Part shown: in pieces, positions 50,700 through 59,775 of the stretch | Layout: every line of letters begins with the position of its first letter | Position numbering within the stretch: position 1 is the first letter of the stretch | From: Paeniglutamicibacter quisquiliarum | GTDB taxonomy: Bacteria > Actinomycetota > Actinomycetes > Actinomycetales > Micrococcaceae | Reading direction: 5' to 3' | Length of the DNA: 64,000 nucleotides | NCBI RefSeq assembly: GCF_019084045.1 | Contig: NZ_JAHRED010000001.1 | Span: 248,001 to 312,000 of the forward strand | Position numbers and translations under genes: made by a program | The notes under the pieces: generated by a model | What the model saw: the letters and a program-made list of their open reading frames with translations, nothing else | Told to the model about the DNA's origin: nothing | The model's database searches: none

Positions 50700-51974
50700 A
50701 TGAGCGATGCAACATTCCTCACCGACTTCCACCACGTCGCCGGAATCGGTGCCACCGAGAACAACGGCGTCGAGCGCCAGGCCGCCACCGAGGCGGACAA
50801 ATCCACCCGCGACTGGTTTGCCGGCTTCGCCCGGGAACGGAACTGGGAGGTGCGCGTCGACGGGATCGGGAACATGTTCGCCCTGATCGAGCTGCTCCCC
50901 GGGGCCCCGTACATCCTGCTCGGATCCCACCTGGATTCCCAGCCGCTGGGCGGGCGCTTCGACGGGGCCTACGGGGTGCTGGCGGGCCTGCACGCCGCCG
51001 AACGCGTGGCCGAATCCCTGGCAACGACGGGCACCACCCCGGTTTTCAACCTGGCCGTGGTCAACTGGTTCAACGAGGAGGGCGGGCGCTTCGCCCCCTC
51101 CATCATGGGTTCCTCGGTCTTCGCCGGGCTCATGGACCAGGAGAAGATGCTCGCGGTCAAGGACCTGGCCGGCACCACCGTCGCGCAGGCGCTGGAAGCC
51201 ATCGGATACCTGGGCACCGACGAACGCCCGGACCTTGCCGGCTATGCGGAGATCCACATCGAGCAGGGCAGGATCCTGGAGCGCGAGGGCATCACCCTGG
51301 GAGCCGTCGACTACTCCTGGCACACCCAGAAACTGGACATCGAGGTGCTCGGCGAACAGTCGCACACCGGGGCCACGGCCATGGCCGACCGCCACGACGC
51401 ACTGGTTGCCGCCTCCAAGGTGGTGCTGCTGGTCCACGACGTCACGCAGAAATTCGCCCCGGAGGCGCTGGTGTCCTCGGTCGGGCAGCTGACCCTGGAA
51501 CCTAACTCACCGATCGTGGTGGCCCGCCGGGTGCACCTGGTCGCCGACCTGCGTTCGGCAAGCTCGGAAATCGTCGCCGAGGCCAGGGCAAGCCTCTTGG
51601 CCGACATTGCGCAGATCGCCAAGGACCACGACATCCGCATCAACGTCAACGACTTCGATGTCCGCGGGATCCAGTACTACCCCGAGGGCGGGTTGGAGCT
51701 GACCGAGAAGGTCGCAGCGAACCTGGGCCTTTCGGTGCGCCGGATCCGCACCATGGCCGGGCACGATTCGGTGGCCATGAACCGGATTGTCCCCACCGTG
51801 ATGATGTTCATTCCCTCGGTGGACGGGGTCAGCCACTGCGAACGCGAGTTCACCACCGACGCCGACATGGTGGCCGGTGTGAAGGCGCTGGAATCCGTGG
51901 CCTGGGAAATGGTCAACGGTGCGCTGGCGGCAAGGAACCCAACCGACCGCGAGCTCTCGAAGGCCGGTTCCTGA
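50700..51974 (+). CDS. M20-family amidohydrolase (N-carbamoylase/allantoate amidohydrolase type)
   Basis: 424 residues, the family length. Metal-site motifs: LLGSHLDSQPLGGRFDGAYGV (His, Asp), WFNEEGGRFAPS (catalytic and metal Glu), EIHIEQGRILE (His/Glu). The dimerisation domain lies at about 215-330, and the late MAGHDSVAMNRIVPTVMMFIP with SHCERE closes the site. Enzymes of this group hydrolyse N-carbamoyl-amino acids, ureidoglycolate-like compounds or allantoate with two metal ions in the cytoplasm. AAGGAG lies 10 bp upstream, and it overlaps the amidase by one base. Confidence 0.9.
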   Translation: MSDATFLTDFHHVAGIGATENNGVERQAATEADKSTRDWFAGFARERNWEVRVDGIGNMFALIELLPGAPYILLGSHLDSQPLGGRFDGAYGVLAGLHAAERVAESLATTGTTPVFNLAVVNWFNEEGGRFAPSIMGSSVFAGLMDQEKMLAVKDLAGTTVAQALEAIGYLGTDERPDLAGYAEIHIEQGRILEREGITLGAVDYSWHTQKLDIEVLGEQSHTGATAMADRHDALVAASKVVLLVHDVTQKFAPEALVSSVGQLTLEPNSPIVVARRVHLVADLRSASSEIVAEARASLLADIAQIAKDHDIRINVNDFDVRGIQYYPEGGLELTEKVAANLGLSVRRIRTMAGHDSVAMNRIVPTVMMFIPSVDGVSHCEREFTTDADMVAGVKALESVAWEMVNGALAARNPTDRELSKAGS

Positions 51975-53440
51975 TGACCTCCACGGCGGCAAATCCCAAG
52001 CCGGAGACCTCGCTGGCCCATCTTTCGGCCACCGACGCGCTGGCAGGATTCAGGTCGTTGGACCTCTCGCCCGTGGAGGTCCTCGAGGCCCAGATCCAGC
52101 GGATTGAGGAGCACAACGGGGACCGGGCGACCGGCATCAATGCCTTCACCGAGACGCTCTTCGACTCCGCCCGCGCGCAGGCACGCGTCGCGGCAGATGA
52201 ATACGTGCGACTGGCGCGCGATGGCGGGGGAGCCCCCGCGCTGCTCGGGCTGAGCGTGGCCACCAAGGAAAAGCACGGGATCGCCGGGCTCAAGCTCGAA
52301 CAGGGCCTGGCCGCCCACCGTGGACGCGTTGCCCCTGTCGACCACCCGGTGGTGGAACGGCTGAGAGCTGCGGGCGGGATCATCCACGCCCGCACCACGA
52401 GTCCCGAATTCAGCTGTGCCACCACCACGCATTCGCCCATGTGGGGGATCACCAGGAACCCGTGGAACAAACAGGCCACACCCGGGGGATCCTCCGGCGG
52501 CTCCGGGGCCGCGCTGGCCGCCGGGTTCACCACGCTTGCCACCGCCTCGGACATCGCCGGGTCCACCCGCATTCCGGCAGGGTTCACCGGAACCGTGGGC
52601 TACAAGGCACCCTATGGCCGGATCCCGGGGGCCGGCGCGCTGGCCGCCGACTGGTACCGCGGCGACGGGCCGATGGGCCGCACCGTTGCCGACACCGCGC
52701 TGCTGGCCGGCGTCATGTCCGGACGCCACCACACCGACCACGGCTCGTGGGGCGAAAACGGCATCAACCCGCTCGCCGCAGCTGACGTTGCGGGGTTGCG
52801 CATCGGGCTCTCGCTCACGCTGGGCAACTATCCCGTGGCCCCGGAGATCGTCGAAAACACTCTTAAGGTCGCCCGGGCACTGGAAGCCGCGGGAGCCGTT
52901 GTCGTGCCGGTTGACTTGCCTTGGACCACCGCGCGGATCACCGAAACGACCTTCGCCCACTTCGGGCACATCCTGGGCCCGGCCATGGCCACGGAAACCG
53001 CAGGGACGGAGTCGGAGCTGGCGGCCTACACGGCCCGGTTCATCAAGGACGCCGCGGCCGCCGCAAGCCGGCACACCCTGGTGGAATCCCTGGCCATGGA
53101 CCAAGCGCTTCAGACGGAGCTGGCCGCGGCGATGGCAGGGCTGGATGCTCTGCTGTGCCCTACCTCGGCGGTGGCCTCGCTGGCCGCCGACGGGGACTAC
53201 CTGGACGGGATCGAGACCGCAGAGGGGCACTTGGGCCACTATTGGGAGGCGCACCTGACCAGCCCGTTCAATGTCGCCAACCGCTGCCCGGTCGTTTCGG
53301 TTCCCAGCGGGCTGTCCCGCGAGTCGGTGCCCACCGGCGTGCAGGTCGTCGGCCACCCCTTCGACGAGGCCATGGCCTTCCGCATCGCCGCTGCCGTGGA
53401 GAACCTCGTCCCCGGACCCGGATTCCCGCTGCTGGGGTAG
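51974..53440 (+). CDS. amidase (amidase signature family)
   Basis: 488 residues. The signature family's Ser-cisSer-Lys triad is visible: VATKEKHGIAG with the Lys, TPGGSSGGSGAALAAGF with the cis-Ser, and ASDIAGSTRIPAGFTG with the nucleophilic Ser. It hydrolyses an amide to acid and ammonia. Translation is coupled to the M20 gene (TGATG overlap). Together with the carrier and amidohydrolase it suggests stepwise release of nitrogen from an imported ureide or carbamoyl compound. Confidence 0.92.
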   Translation: MTSTAANPKPETSLAHLSATDALAGFRSLDLSPVEVLEAQIQRIEEHNGDRATGINAFTETLFDSARAQARVAADEYVRLARDGGGAPALLGLSVATKEKHGIAGLKLEQGLAAHRGRVAPVDHPVVERLRAAGGIIHARTTSPEFSCATTTHSPMWGITRNPWNKQATPGGSSGGSGAALAAGFTTLATASDIAGSTRIPAGFTGTVGYKAPYGRIPGAGALAADWYRGDGPMGRTVADTALLAGVMSGRHHTDHGSWGENGINPLAAADVAGLRIGLSLTLGNYPVAPEIVENTLKVARALEAAGAVVVPVDLPWTTARITETTFAHFGHILGPAMATETAGTESELAAYTARFIKDAAAAASRHTLVESLAMDQALQTELAAAMAGLDALLCPTSAVASLAADGDYLDGIETAEGHLGHYWEAHLTSPFNVANRCPVVSVPSGLSRESVPTGVQVVGHPFDEAMAFRIAAAVENLVPGPGFPLLG

Positions 53441-53443
53441 CCC

Positions 53444-53890
53444 CTACGCCTGCTCGGTTCCGAAGGCGTCGTCGGGATCGGGGTCTTCAATGGCCTTGAT
53501 CCCGACCAGCCACCGGATGACAACTGCACGCATGGCCTCGTCCTTGAACCTGTACCAGGCTTCGCGTTCTTCCGGGAAGGTGCCCAGCACGTCCCTGAAA
53601 TGTCGGAACGGCTTGCTGCGGATCAGTGTCTGCTCGAGTTTTGTGCGGGCCTCGCCCTCGGGCAGCGCGTAGGCGAAGTCCTCCATGTGGCGGAACGACT
53701 CGTAGGACTCGACGTGGTCGATCGAGGCAAAATTTCCCTCCTCGATGTCCGACTGGTCAAGGTCCTCCTCGAAGCCGGGCAGCACCACGTCCCCGGTATC
53801 CAGGTTCAGGTAGAACTCGGCGCCCATGGAACCGTCGTCCTGCATGGCCCAGGCGATCCGTTCCAGGGCGAGGTCCTCGAGCTTCAACAT
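53444..53890 (-). CDS. UPF0158 family protein
   Basis: 148 residues, all-helical and acidic. Recognisable UPF0158 features are LEDLALAMQ-like start (LKLEDLALERIAWAMQD), EFYLNLDTGDVV, and the pattern FAYALPEGEAR followed by FRHFRDVLGTFPEEREAWYRFKDEAM. Function is unknown; the family is widespread and cytoplasmic. Two adjacent ATGs occur; the second is better placed after AAGGA. It converges on the amidase with a 3-bp gap. Confidence 0.85.
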   Translation of the reverse strand: MLKLEDLALERIAWAMQDDGSMGAEFYLNLDTGDVVLPGFEEDLDQSDIEEGNFASIDHVESYESFRHMEDFAYALPEGEARTKLEQTLIRSKPFRHFRDVLGTFPEEREAWYRFKDEAMRAVVIRWLVGIKAIEDPDPDDAFGTEQA

Positions 53891-54161
53891 CATGCTTCCT
53901 TGCAGCGGTCGGTGCAGTGTCACCACCAGCCTTGCGCCAGCTGACCCATCGCGCAAGGCCATCCGGGCATGGGCGACGATTCCGCCGTTATGGTCCCCAC
54001 TTCATCCTTGACCATCCCCGTGCCGCGGGGTTAGCTGAAAGCGGTGACCTTCGCGCCGTTGCGCCTTACGTGCGGATCACCACAGTTGTGCGGGATATGG
54101 AGCCCACGCTTCCACCGGGCACGTACCCTCCGTCATTCTCCTAGACCCGAAGGGAAAAACC

Positions 54162-55259
54162 ATGAAGACGAGAGCAGCAGTGGCCATTGCCCCCGAAACC
54201 GACCTGGAAATTCGCGAAATCGAGGTTGACGACCCGCGCGCCGACGAACTGCGGGTGAGGATGGTTGCCTCCGGGGTTTGCCATACCGATGCCATCATCC
54301 GCGACCAGTGGTACCCGGTTCCGCTGCCGGTGGTCCTGGGCCACGAGGGTGCCGGGATCGTCGAGGCCGTTGGCTCGGACGTGCAGGGATTCGCCGAGGG
54401 TGACAAGGTCGTCATCGGCCCGGCCTTCTGCGGTCGCTGCGAGCAATGCCTCGCCGGGCATCCAATGTATTGCGTGAACTTCTACGACCGGAACTTCGGA
54501 GTCCAGCGCCCGGATGGCTCGAAGTCCTTTTCCGACTCGCAGGGACCGATCGGATCGCACTTCTTCGGCCAGTCGTCCTTTGCCGAGCACACCAACGTGG
54601 TGGCCCACGGGGCGGTCAAGGTCCCCGATGGCGTGCCGCTGGAGATCCTTGGTCCCCTGGGCTGCGGCATCATGACCGGTTCCGGGGCCGTGCTCAATGT
54701 CCTGCAACCACAGCCCGGTTCCTCCATCGCGGTGTTCGGCACCGGAGCGGTGGGCATGGCCGGAATGCTGGCGGCCAAGGCCGCCGGCGCGACGACGATC
54801 ATCATGGTGGACATCGTCCCCGAACGCCTGGACTTCGCCAAGGAGCTGGGAGCCACCCACACCGTGAACTCCAAGGAGACCGACCCGGTCGAGGCGATCA
54901 AGGAAATCACCGGTGGAGGCGCCAACTTCGCGCTGGACACCACCGGGGTGCCCCCGGTGTTCTCCCAGATGACCCAGGCCTTGGCCACCCGGGGCCACGG
55001 TGCCCTGGTCGGCGCCGCCAAGCTGGGGACCGAGGCGCCGTTCGCCATCGGCAACCTGCTGCTGACCGGGATCAAGGTTTCCATGGTCATCGAGGGCGAC
55101 GCGGTGCCCAAGGAATTCATTCCCCGGCTGGTCAGCCTGCACACCAGGGGCCTGTTCCCGTTCGACAAACTGATCAAGAAGTACCCGTTCGAGGACATCA
55201 ACCGGGCCTTCGCCGATTCCGCGGACGGCTCGACGCTGAAGCCGGTCATCGTGTTCTAA
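54162..55259 (+). CDS. zinc-dependent alcohol dehydrogenase (aryl-alcohol type)
   Basis: 365 residues, medium-chain dehydrogenase. Catalytic zinc ligands in GVCHTD and GHEGAG (Cys, His, Glu), structural zinc from CGRCEQCLAGHPMYC (four Cys), and NAD-binding VFGTGAVGMAGMLAAK with acidic MVDIV at the end of the second strand, which favours NAD. The wording is closest to benzyl/aryl-alcohol and NDMA-type dehydrogenases. GAAGGGAAAAACC precedes the ATG. It is monocistronic and ends in a shared bidirectional hairpin. Confidence 0.9.
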   Translation: MKTRAAVAIAPETDLEIREIEVDDPRADELRVRMVASGVCHTDAIIRDQWYPVPLPVVLGHEGAGIVEAVGSDVQGFAEGDKVVIGPAFCGRCEQCLAGHPMYCVNFYDRNFGVQRPDGSKSFSDSQGPIGSHFFGQSSFAEHTNVVAHGAVKVPDGVPLEILGPLGCGIMTGSGAVLNVLQPQPGSSIAVFGTGAVGMAGMLAAKAAGATTIIMVDIVPERLDFAKELGATHTVNSKETDPVEAIKEITGGGANFALDTTGVPPVFSQMTQALATRGHGALVGAAKLGTEAPFAIGNLLLTGIKVSMVIEGDAVPKEFIPRLVSLHTRGLFPFDKLIKKYPFEDINRAFADSADGSTLKPVIVF

Positions 55260-55281
55260 CGCCATCGGATCCGGAGTAATG

Positions 55282-55319
55282 GGTGGGCGGACATTTCGCG
55301 TGGCGTATGTCCGCCCACC
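55282..55319. terminator. bidirectional terminator between alcohol dehydrogenase and enoyl-CoA hydratase
   Basis: A perfect 13-bp stem (55282-55294 with 55307-55319) with a 12-nt loop in the 86-bp gap between two convergent genes. Confidence 0.8.
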
Positions 55320-55345
55320 GTTCCCGCGAGGCAACGGCTTCGGGC

Positions 55346-56161
55346 TCAGCCGCCCCAGGTGAAGCGCGGCCTTTCGCCTTCCAGGAACGCGCGTTGGCCG
55401 ACGGCGAAGTCCTCGCTGGCCGGCAGCTTCGCCCATTCCTCGCGCCATAGCTCGTCCTCCGTATCGCTTCCGGAGACCATCGAATCGATCAGCGACTTCA
55501 TGGTGTGGATCGAATATTGCGAGCGCGTTGCCATGCGTGAGACCAGTCTCTGGCTCAGGACCTCGAACTCGTCCTCCGGGACCACGTCCGTCAACAGCCC
55601 CCAGGCCGCTGCCTTGTCCGCCGGAATCAGGTCCGCGCTGAACAGCACGTACTTCGCCTTGTCCGCGCCCAGACGCTGAACCAGCCGTTCAATGCCGGAA
55701 CGCGGATAGATGATGCCCAATTTGGACGGGGTGACCGCAAGCCTGACGGAATCGGCGGCAATGCTCATGTCGCAGGCCGAGGCAATTTGCCAGCCGCCAC
55801 CCATGCAGGTCCCGCGCACCAGCGCGACGGTCGGCTTGCGCGCCGCACCGATCGCTGCATCGGCGGCACTGAGGTGGTCGATGGATTCCCCGTCCGGGCC
55901 CGCATCGAACAAGATGTGGTCAAGTTCGTTGATGGCGGCACCGGCCGAAAAGTCGTCTCCGCTGCCACGCAGCGTGATGACCTTGACCTGGGGGTCGGCA
56001 TCGAGCCGGCGCACCTGTGCGGCAAGTTCGATGCACATGTCCCGGGTCAGGGCATTGCGCTGGTTCGGGTTCTCAATCACGATCTCGCCGATGTCGCCCT
56101 TGATTTCACTGGAGATGCGACCTGCCAGCGTTTGGGCCGCTGCCCCCGTGGTTGCGCTCAT
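55346..56161 (-). CDS. enoyl-CoA hydratase/isomerase family protein
   Basis: 271 residues, crotonase fold. SGDDFSAGAAINEL and RGTCMGGGWQIASACDMSIAA provide the oxyanion-hole loops, and LGIIYPRSGIERL the catalytic region. One usual Glu is not obvious (SGAD-type loop reads SAGAAI), so dehydration/hydration cannot be assumed; isomerase or decarboxylase chemistry is possible. It overlaps the CoA-transferase by 4 bp and is the third gene of the IclR-controlled operon. Confidence 0.87.
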   Translation of the reverse strand: MSATTGAAAQTLAGRISSEIKGDIGEIVIENPNQRNALTRDMCIELAAQVRRLDADPQVKVITLRGSGDDFSAGAAINELDHILFDAGPDGESIDHLSAADAAIGAARKPTVALVRGTCMGGGWQIASACDMSIAADSVRLAVTPSKLGIIYPRSGIERLVQRLGADKAKYVLFSADLIPADKAAAWGLLTDVVPEDEFEVLSQRLVSRMATRSQYSIHTMKSLIDSMVSGSDTEDELWREEWAKLPASEDFAVGQRAFLEGERPRFTWGG

Positions 56162-57411
56162 GCCGTCGCTCCGCTCGGGGCCAGGACGGCCGGCTCCCGC
56201 ACGATGCCCTCTGCCATCAGTCGGTCGATTTGTTCGTTGTCGAGTCCCATGCCGGAGAGGATCTCGCGGCTGTGTTCGCCCAGGGCGGGCGGTGCCTGGC
56301 GCACCGGCGTGGGTGCCTGGTCGATGCTCACGGGTCCGCGCAGCACGCGCAACTCCGATCCGTCGGAGCGCCGGGTTTCGGCGATCAGTCCCAGCGCGCG
56401 GGCCTGGTCGCTGTTGACCGCCTGCAAATAGTCGAACACCGGACCGCTGGGGATCCCCACGCCATTGAGCTCCTCGATCCATGCGGCGGCCGGGCGGGTC
56501 GACAGCTCCCGGGTGATCAGCTCGTTGAGCTCCTCGCGGTGCAACGCACGGTCCCGGCCGGTGGTGAATCGCGGCTCTTTGGGCAGGTCGGTTCGCCCGA
56601 TGACCGAGCAGAACGCGGCCCACTGTGACTCGGTGGCAACAGCCACCACGATGTCGTCGCTGGCCGTGGCATAGGCACCGTATGGGGCAATGGTTGGATG
56701 GTTGTTTCCCTGGGGCTGCGGTGCTCGATCCAGCGTCAAGGCGGTCTGGCCCTGGAAGGCGGAGAGCCCCAGCGCGGTCTCGAAGAGCGAGGTGGAGACA
56801 CTCTGTGCTGTCCCGCCCGTTGCCCGCGCATAGAGCGCGCTAACCAGCGCAAAGGCGGAAACCATGCCAGTGGTGATGTCGACGATCGGGATTCCCACGC
56901 GGTAGGTCTCCTCCGCGCTTCTGCCGGTGACCGAGGTCAGTCCGGAGGCGGCCTGGATGACCTGGTCCAGTCCGGCACGGTCCTTCCAGGGTCCGGCCGT
57001 GCCGTAGCCGGTAATGGAGGACACGATGAGCCGCGGATTGACGGCCCGCAGCCGTTCGGCCCCGAGTCCCATCTTTTCCATGGTTCCCGGCTTGAAATTC
57101 TCCACCAGTGCATCGGCATCGGCCAGCAATCCGGTGAGCAGTTCCCGTCCGGCGTCGCTGTAGAGATCCAGCGAGATCGACTTCTTGTTTCGATTGGTGG
57201 AATCGAAATACAGGCTGTGGTCCCCGTCGAACGGCGGCCAGGCCCGCGAGGAGTCCCCGCCGGTGACGGTCTCGATCTTGATGACGTCCGCACCCAGGTC
57301 CGCGAGCAATGCGGTGCAGTAGGGGCCGGCCAGCGCGCGGCTGAGGTCGATGACGCGAATACCGCTCAAGGGAAGCAAGGTGTCCTCTTTCTGGGGAAAT
57401 GAATCTGACAT
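56158..57411 (-). CDS. CaiB/BaiF family CoA-transferase
   Basis: 417 residues, class III CoA-transferase, interlocked-dimer fold. GIRVIDLSRALAGPYCTALLADLGADVIKIE at the N-terminus, NRNKKSISLDL, ENFKPGTMEKMGLG and the nucleophilic Asp178 in GIPIVDITTGM. It moves CoA between carboxylates, activating an acid taken up by the adjacent MatC-like carrier. It starts 6 bp before the carrier's stop and is coupled to the enoyl-CoA hydratase gene. Confidence 0.93.
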   Translation of the reverse strand: MSDSFPQKEDTLLPLSGIRVIDLSRALAGPYCTALLADLGADVIKIETVTGGDSSRAWPPFDGDHSLYFDSTNRNKKSISLDLYSDAGRELLTGLLADADALVENFKPGTMEKMGLGAERLRAVNPRLIVSSITGYGTAGPWKDRAGLDQVIQAASGLTSVTGRSAEETYRVGIPIVDITTGMVSAFALVSALYARATGGTAQSVSTSLFETALGLSAFQGQTALTLDRAPQPQGNNHPTIAPYGAYATASDDIVVAVATESQWAAFCSVIGRTDLPKEPRFTTGRDRALHREELNELITRELSTRPAAAWIEELNGVGIPSGPVFDYLQAVNSDQARALGLIAETRRSDGSELRVLRGPVSIDQAPTPVRQAPPALGEHSREILSGMGLDNEQIDRLMAEGIVREPAVLAPSGATA

Positions 57412-57417
57412 GGCTGC

Positions 57418-58803
57418 CTAGAACATGGTGGGAAGAACGAGGGTGCCCACCAGTCCCAGCGGGCCGATCACGACCATGGACATGCCCCACCTGGTCAAGA
57501 GCCTGTTGATGCGCGGGCGCTCGTCTTCCTCGACGGTGGCCACCAGCGTGGCCCCCACGGTGGAAAACGGGGAGACATCCACGATCGAGAAACAGACACC
57601 GAGCGCGGCGATCAGGGCCCAACCTGCAATGTCGCCCGAGGCCACCAGCGGGATGGCCAGCGGCACCAGGGCCGCGAGCATTCCGGTGGTGGAGGCGAAG
57701 GCCGACACCAGGCCGCCGATCAGGCAAATGACCAGGGCCGCGACAAGCGGGGCGCCGATTTGGCTGGCCGCCTCGCCCAGCAGCTCGACGGCTCCCATTT
57801 TCTGCAGCACGCCGACGAAGGTGATGATGCCGCCGACCATCAGGACGGTGGACCAGTCGATCTTGCCCACGGCGGTCTTGCCGGTCTTGGGGTCGACCAA
57901 GGTCATGACCGAAGCGAAGGCGAAACACAGGATGCCGATGTCCGGGTCCAGGCCGCACACGGCCAGGACGATGACGCTGGTGAGCAGTCCGAGCATGCAC
58001 AGGACGGTGACCAGCTGGGTGCCGTTCATCCTGGGGCGCGCGGTCGGCGCGGCATCGGCCCGCTCGAGGGTCTGCAGGCCGCTGCGGGCCGCCTCGGCGC
58101 TGCGGCGCATCAGCCCCTCGCGCTCGAACGGGTGGGCCGGAAGCGGGCCGCGGCCCGCGAAACGCGGCGCGTCGGAGGGCTTGAGGGTCCCGGTTGCCCG
58201 CGACCTGAGCAGCGCGAAACCGCCGAACATGGCGTAGGCGGCGATCATCAACACGAGGTTGGCGCCGAGTGCGACGCCGAAGAGCAGCAGCGGGTTCAGC
58301 GGGATTCCGACCGAGTGGGCGGTCCCATAGGTCACGATGCCAAAGAGGCTGGTCGGGGCGAACCCGCCGGCGCTCAGGCCGCACCCGATGGCAAGTCCCA
58401 TCAGCATCCGGTCGATCCCGTATTTCTTGGCGAGCGGCATGCCGATGGGTGTCAGGACGAGGCCCGCCAGCGGGGAGCCCATGGCCGAGATGCCGACGGA
58501 CAGTGCAAAGAAGACGATGGGGAGAACAAAGGCGTTGTCGCCGACCTTCGCAATCGCGGATTCGATGATCTTGTCAACGGTCCCGTTCTCCTGGGCGATG
58601 GCGAAGAAATAGGTCACCCCCACGAGCAGCACCAGGATGGAGACGGGGAAGCCCCCGATCACCTGCTTCATTTCCAGGTCAGCCAGCCAAATGCCGACAC
58701 CTGCGGCCGCGGCGAACATGATGACGCCGAGGTGGACCTTTCGAAGCGTGGCCACGGCAAAGATCCCCACGAAGATCAACAAGGCAATGATTTGAGAACT
58801 CAC
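57418..58803 (-). CDS. MatC-like dicarboxylate carrier
   Basis: 461 residues, about 11-12 membrane segments. The N-terminal half (IFVGIFAVATLRKVHLGVIMFAAA, MGSPLAGLVLTPIGMPLAKKYGID, FAPTSLFGIVTYGTAHSVGI) is the MatC N-terminal domain of malonate/dicarboxylate carriers of the ion-transporter superfamily; a hydrophilic loop at about 215-265 divides it from the second half. It probably imports a dicarboxylate that the following CoA-transferase activates. It is divergent from the IclR gene, with three IclR-type half-sites between. Confidence 0.85.
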   Translation of the reverse strand: MSSQIIALLIFVGIFAVATLRKVHLGVIMFAAAAGVGIWLADLEMKQVIGGFPVSILVLLVGVTYFFAIAQENGTVDKIIESAIAKVGDNAFVLPIVFFALSVGISAMGSPLAGLVLTPIGMPLAKKYGIDRMLMGLAIGCGLSAGGFAPTSLFGIVTYGTAHSVGIPLNPLLLFGVALGANLVLMIAAYAMFGGFALLRSRATGTLKPSDAPRFAGRGPLPAHPFEREGLMRRSAEAARSGLQTLERADAAPTARPRMNGTQLVTVLCMLGLLTSVIVLAVCGLDPDIGILCFAFASVMTLVDPKTGKTAVGKIDWSTVLMVGGIITFVGVLQKMGAVELLGEAASQIGAPLVAALVICLIGGLVSAFASTTGMLAALVPLAIPLVASGDIAGWALIAALGVCFSIVDVSPFSTVGATLVATVEEDERPRINRLLTRWGMSMVVIGPLGLVGTLVLPTMF

Positions 58804-58830
58804 GCTCGTCCTTTCACTTGCACATCTTGC

Positions 58831-58856
58831 GGTTCACTGGTTGAACCGACGGTTCA
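58831..58856. promoter_or_regulatory. triple half-site IclR-type operator
   Basis: GGTTCA (58831-58836), 5 bp, TGAACC (58842-58847), 3 bp, GGTTCA (58851-58856). The middle half-site forms a perfect dyad with each neighbour, so two dimers could compete or bind alternately. It lies 28 bp before the carrier ATG and 71 bp before the IclR start. Confidence 0.75.
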
Positions 58857-58926
58857 TTTTCGGAATTCGGATGTAAGCTATATCACAACAAGGCGTTGGT
58901 CAAGGGAAGAAACGGGTACATCCACG

Positions 58927-59679
58927 GTGAGTACGCAAAGCGTGAAGACGGCAATCCAGGTCATTGAGACAATCTCGCTGCACCAGCCCATCGGGCTTTC
59001 CGACATTGCCAAGCGGACCGGAGGGTCAAAGGCCACGGTCCTGCGCATGCTCGCGACACTCAAGGAGATGAATTGGGTGCAGCAAAGCGATACGCGGGAC
59101 GCGGCCTGGTCGCTCTCGTTTCACGCGTATGCCGTGACCGCGCGTGCCGGTCTGGGCGTTGACCTGCGGGACATCGCCATCGGCCCGATGAACGGACTGC
59201 AACTGGACACCCGGGAAACGGTGCACCTGTGTGTCCCGGACGGAAAGTCGCTGGTTGTCATCGAGCGGCTGGACACCCCGCATGTGCTGCGCGCGTTCCT
59301 GGCGCTGGGAACCCCCATTCCCCTGCACGCGTCGGCAACGGGATTGGCCTTCCTGGGAGCCTCCACCGACGAGTTTGTCCGCGACGTCCTTGCAGGTCCG
59401 CTGGAGGGCGTCAGCGAGCAAACCGTCACCGACCCCGAGGGCGTGTGGAAACTGGTGCGGGAAACTCGGGAGCGCGGCTACGCCATCAACGAGGAGGGGT
59501 TGAGCAGCGGTATCACGTCGCTGGGGGCGCCCATCGTGAATTCCGCGGGAGTGCCGGTCGGCAGCGTATCGATTTCCGGGCCCTCGAGCCGCATCGAGCC
59601 CGCAAAGTATGAGGAGTACGGCACCGCCGTGGTGCGGACCGCTGGCGAAATCGGCGCGCTGTTGCGCGGTAGCCGCTAA
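58927..59679 (+). CDS. IclR-family transcriptional regulator
   Basis: 250 residues from a GTG. Winged helix VKTAIQVIETISLHQPIGLSDIAKRTGGSKATVLRMLATL, then the IclR ligand domain with LDTPHVLRAFLALGTPIPLHASATGLAFL and the C-terminal YAINEEGLSSGITSLGAPIVNSAGVPVGSVSISGP. It lies divergent from the MatC/CoA-transferase/hydratase operon and should control it through the half-sites between. The Shine-Dalgarno is weak. A hairpin follows the stop. Confidence 0.92.
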   Translation: MSTQSVKTAIQVIETISLHQPIGLSDIAKRTGGSKATVLRMLATLKEMNWVQQSDTRDAAWSLSFHAYAVTARAGLGVDLRDIAIGPMNGLQLDTRETVHLCVPDGKSLVVIERLDTPHVLRAFLALGTPIPLHASATGLAFLGASTDEFVRDVLAGPLEGVSEQTVTDPEGVWKLVRETRERGYAINEEGLSSGITSLGAPIVNSAGVPVGSVSISGPSSRIEPAKYEEYGTAVVRTAGEIGALLRGSR

Positions 59680-59722
59680 GGACCCTGCACGCGCGCGATG
59701 CCGTCCAAAGTCCATATATATG

Positions 59723-59761
59723 CCTCCGGCCAGGCCTTCAGCAAGAAGACCTGGCCGGAGG
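59723..59761. terminator. terminator hairpin between IclR and the M20 amidohydrolase
   Basis: Arms of 12 bp, CCTCCGGCCAGG and CCTGGCCGGAGG (59723-59734 with 59750-59761), perfect pairing with a 15-nt loop, between two convergent genes. Confidence 0.75.
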
Positions 59762-59775
59762 ATTGAAGGTCTACG

